Shown here: piece after piece, positions 62,215-64,000 of the stretch
How positions within the stretch are numbered: the first letter of the stretch is position 1
Layout: every line of letters begins with the position of its first letter
Source: an uncultured Oscillospiraceae bacterium
Lineage (GTDB): Bacteria > Bacillota > Clostridia > Oscillospirales > Oscillospiraceae
NCBI GenBank assembly: GCA_910584045.1
Contig: CAJTYO010000005.1
Span: forward strand, 1 to 64,000
Reading direction: 5' to 3'
DNA: 64,000 nt
Program-made: the position numbers and the translations under genes
The notes under the pieces: generated by a model
Seen by the model: the letters and a program-made list of their open reading frames with translations, nothing else
Database searches by the model: none
What the model was told of the DNA's origin: nothing

Positions 62215-63546
62215 TCACGTGCTTCGACTATATAGTTGTTCCTCCACATAGGACAGAAGCAGCCCTCTCTCATTTTCCAGCTTCCCGTCCACGACCAACT
62301 CCAGCAGAGTACGCAGCGCCTCCCCCACCGCTGGGCCCCGCAGCCCCAAGGCTGTCAGGTCATCCCCACGGACCGCCAGTTGTCCCAGAGAGAAACAGGC
62401 CCCGCTCCGAATCACCATGTCCATCAGCGCCTCCCACTGGGAGATCAGGACCTGCCGGTCGCGGAAAGTCGGGGCTTGGGCCAGATTGTCCGCCCGCTTC
62501 ACCTCCAGCAGCAGCCGCAGCGTCTCCTCCCCGTATCGGGCCAGGGCTCGCCGGACCGCCTTCTCGCTGAGGGTCAGGGGGCTGTCGTGGCGCTCCACCA
62601 GCGTCAGGATTGTCCGCCTGCTGCGCCCGTCCATGCGGAGGCGGTCCAAGATCGTCTCCGCATGGGCAGCGCTGCGCCGCCAGTGTCCGTAAAAATGTCC
62701 CCGCCCCTCTTCATCCAGAAAAAAGGTATCCGGCTTCCCCAGATCGTGGAGGAGCATGGTCCAACGCAAAATGCTCGAGGGCTTCACCGCCGCCGTGGAG
62801 TGGGCCGTGTGCTCCCACACGTCGTAGCAGTGGTACACACTGCGCTGGTCGAAGCCCACGCAGGGCAGGATCTCCGGCAGAGGCATACCCAGCACATCCG
62901 GGTAGTTCAGCAGTACCGGCAGCACCTCGCTCCCGCATAGGATACCCGTCAGCTCTGTGAGAATCCGCTCCGCTGCAATCTCCTTCAGCAGCGGAGCAGA
63001 GCGCCGCAGGGCCGAGGAGGTCTCCGGCTCAATGGCGAATCCCAATCGTGAGGCGAAGCGCAGGCCCCGCAGAATACGCAGCGCATCCTCCTGAAAGCGA
63101 CGATCCGCCTCGCCCACCGCCCGCAGCTGCCGGGCGGCCAGGTCCTCCCGCCCGCCAAAGGGGTCCGCCACACGGCCCCGCAGATCCACAGCGATGGCAT
63201 TGACAGTGAAGTCCCGGCGGGCCAGGTCCTCCGTCAGCGACCGGGTAAATTCCACCTGGTCCGGGCGGCGGTGGTCGGAGTAATCCCCATCCCGGCGGAA
63301 GGTGGTAACCTCCACGCCCCGCCCGCCGCCCACGGTGACGGTGCCATGGCGCAGGCCGGTAGGCAGCGCATGGGGGGCGAAGAGGGACAGAACGGCCTCC
63401 GGCGGCGCGCTGGTGGTCACATCCCAGTCCCCAGGGGAAAGGCCCAGCAGCGCATCCCGCACCGCACCGCCCACACACCAGGCCTCATAGCCCGCCGCCT
63501 CCAGACGGTGCAGGATATCTTGTACGATTTCTGGCAGAACCAGCAT
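62215..63546 (-). CDS. cca: CCA tRNA nucleotidyltransferase
   Basis: Adds or repairs the 3' CCA of tRNAs, 443 aa. N-terminal nucleotidyltransferase domain: YEAWCVGGAVRDALLG (with the later GDWDVTTSA metal site), ARRDFTVNAIA, and the RRFQEDALRILRGLRFASRL region. An HD domain follows (WTMLLHDLGKPDTF and the KRADN region), a feature of this CCA-enzyme subgroup. AAAGGGG precedes the ATG. Confidence 0.94.
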   Translation of the reverse strand: MLVLPEIVQDILHRLEAAGYEAWCVGGAVRDALLGLSPGDWDVTTSAPPEAVLSLFAPHALPTGLRHGTVTVGGGRGVEVTTFRRDGDYSDHRRPDQVEFTRSLTEDLARRDFTVNAIAVDLRGRVADPFGGREDLAARQLRAVGEADRRFQEDALRILRGLRFASRLGFAIEPETSSALRRSAPLLKEIAAERILTELTGILCGSEVLPVLLNYPDVLGMPLPEILPCVGFDQRSVYHCYDVWEHTAHSTAAVKPSSILRWTMLLHDLGKPDTFFLDEEGRGHFYGHWRRSAAHAETILDRLRMDGRSRRTILTLVERHDSPLTLSEKAVRRALARYGEETLRLLLEVKRADNLAQAPTFRDRQVLISQWEALMDMVIRSGACFSLGQLAVRGDDLTALGLRGPAVGEALRTLLELVVDGKLENERGLLLSYVEEQLYSRST

Positions 63547-63627
63547 AGGACACGCCCCTTTCTGTGGAAATTTTTCATTCCCGGTTATTTTTCGCCGAAA
63601 CCAGGCATAGTATCAATAGAAATATAG

Positions 63628-63656
63628 TTGCACGGCAGAGTGTTTTATAGTATAAT
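63628..63656 (+). promoter_or_regulatory. Promoter of murC
   Basis: TTGCAC (63628-63633), 17-nt spacer, TATAAT (63651-63656), 64 nt before the murC start. Confidence 0.82.
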
Positions 63657-63719
63657 ACATTTTTGCAAAAAAGGCAAATACCGGCAGTGTCGCTGCCGCT
63701 GGAGGGAGACGCGCGTTCT

Positions 63720-64000
63720 ATGTCCCACACTGATATCAAGATTCAACACTACATTGCGCCGGGCCGCCGTGTCCATCTGGCGGGCATCGGCGGCGTATCC
63801 ATGAGCCCGTTGGCGGAGGTACTCCACGGTATGGGCCTGGCCGTACAGGGCAGCGATCAGTCCGATAGCGCCGTGGTGGCCCATCTGCGGGGCCTGGGGA
63901 TCGCGGTCCACGTGGGCCACGATCCCGGGGACATAGAGGGAGCGGAGTTTGTGGTACGCACCGCCGCCATCCACGACGACAACCCGGAGATCGCGGCCGC
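63720..64000 (+). CDS. murC: UDP-N-acetylmuramate-L-alanine ligase, 5' part
   Basis: First 93 codons of MurC, which adds L-Ala to UDP-MurNAc in peptidoglycan synthesis. The ATG at 63720 follows GGAGGGA at a somewhat long distance. The N-terminal nucleotide-binding fold is clear: RRVHLAGIGGVSMSPLAEVL, then VQGSDQSDSAVVAHLRGLG and VVRTAAIHDDNPEI. The gene runs off the right edge, so the ATP-binding and ligase domains are not seen. Confidence 0.9.
   Translation, partial: MSHTDIKIQHYIAPGRRVHLAGIGGVSMSPLAEVLHGMGLAVQGSDQSDSAVVAHLRGLGIAVHVGHDPGDIEGAEFVVRTAAIHDDNPEIAA

Overview
The window looks like the chromosome of a moderately GC-rich, Gram-positive gut-type anaerobe of the Clostridia, most likely an Oscillospiraceae (Flavonifractor/Lawsonibacter-like) member. 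This is an inference from the gene set (mreB, nrdR, DUF624 proteins, a yedE/TusA/DUF3343 selenium cassette, a ytr-type GntR/ABC operon), the strong AGGAGG-type ribosome binding sites, and the str operon order L7Ae-like, rpsL, rpsG, fusA, tuf. No search was run.

Layout. 1-4.9 kb: mobile and accessory DNA, with the 3' part of an IS4-type transposase, one unknown gene, and a minus-strand trio of membrane proteins that includes a superinfection-immunity-like protein. 4.9-12.3 kb: a glycan-use region (GH20 hexosaminidase, ROK sugar kinase, orphan AraC-type response regulator, two DUF624/YesL proteins, GH31 glycosidase). It is followed by an Eis-like acetyltransferase and a nitroreductase. 14.07-20.66 kb: a compact four-gene defence operon, a McrB-like AAA+ motor, a McrC-like nuclease, a D12-class adenine methylase and a large Eco57I-like adenine methylase. 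It ends exactly at a ~135-bp inverted-repeat element. 20.8-22.2 kb: an 8-oxoguanine-deaminase-like amidohydrolase. 22.5-30.2 kb: a YtfQRT/YjfF-type sugar ABC transporter with two binding proteins, an AraR-like repressor and repeated operator-like sites. 30.2-31.9 kb: a YedE/TusA/DUF3343 selenium-sulfur cassette with its own promoter and structured leader.

31.9-38.3 kb is a decayed mobile region bracketed by two ~175-bp copies of one sequence in inverted orientation. It holds a broken IS5-type transposase, three tRNA genes (Met, Glu, Val), a tyrosine integrase and excisionase, a sigma-like protein, a degenerate response regulator and truncated genes. 38.4-49 kb is mostly core: pyrG, metG, a radical SAM protein, nrdR and recQ. 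It is interrupted at 44.85-46.6 kb by an AT-rich ABC exporter preceded by a chain of overlapping tiny reading frames. 49.4-57 kb: mreB, an XRE regulator coupled to comF, two MATE exporters and the ytr-type operon. 57.2-64 kb: the str operon, cca, and the start of murC, cut by the window edge.

The best candidates for something undescribed are the McrBC plus two adenine-methylase operon and the AT-rich exporter with coupled mini-ORFs. The inverted duplication around the tRNA/integrase region and the operator set of the sugar transporter come next. All homology calls are by eye from motifs.
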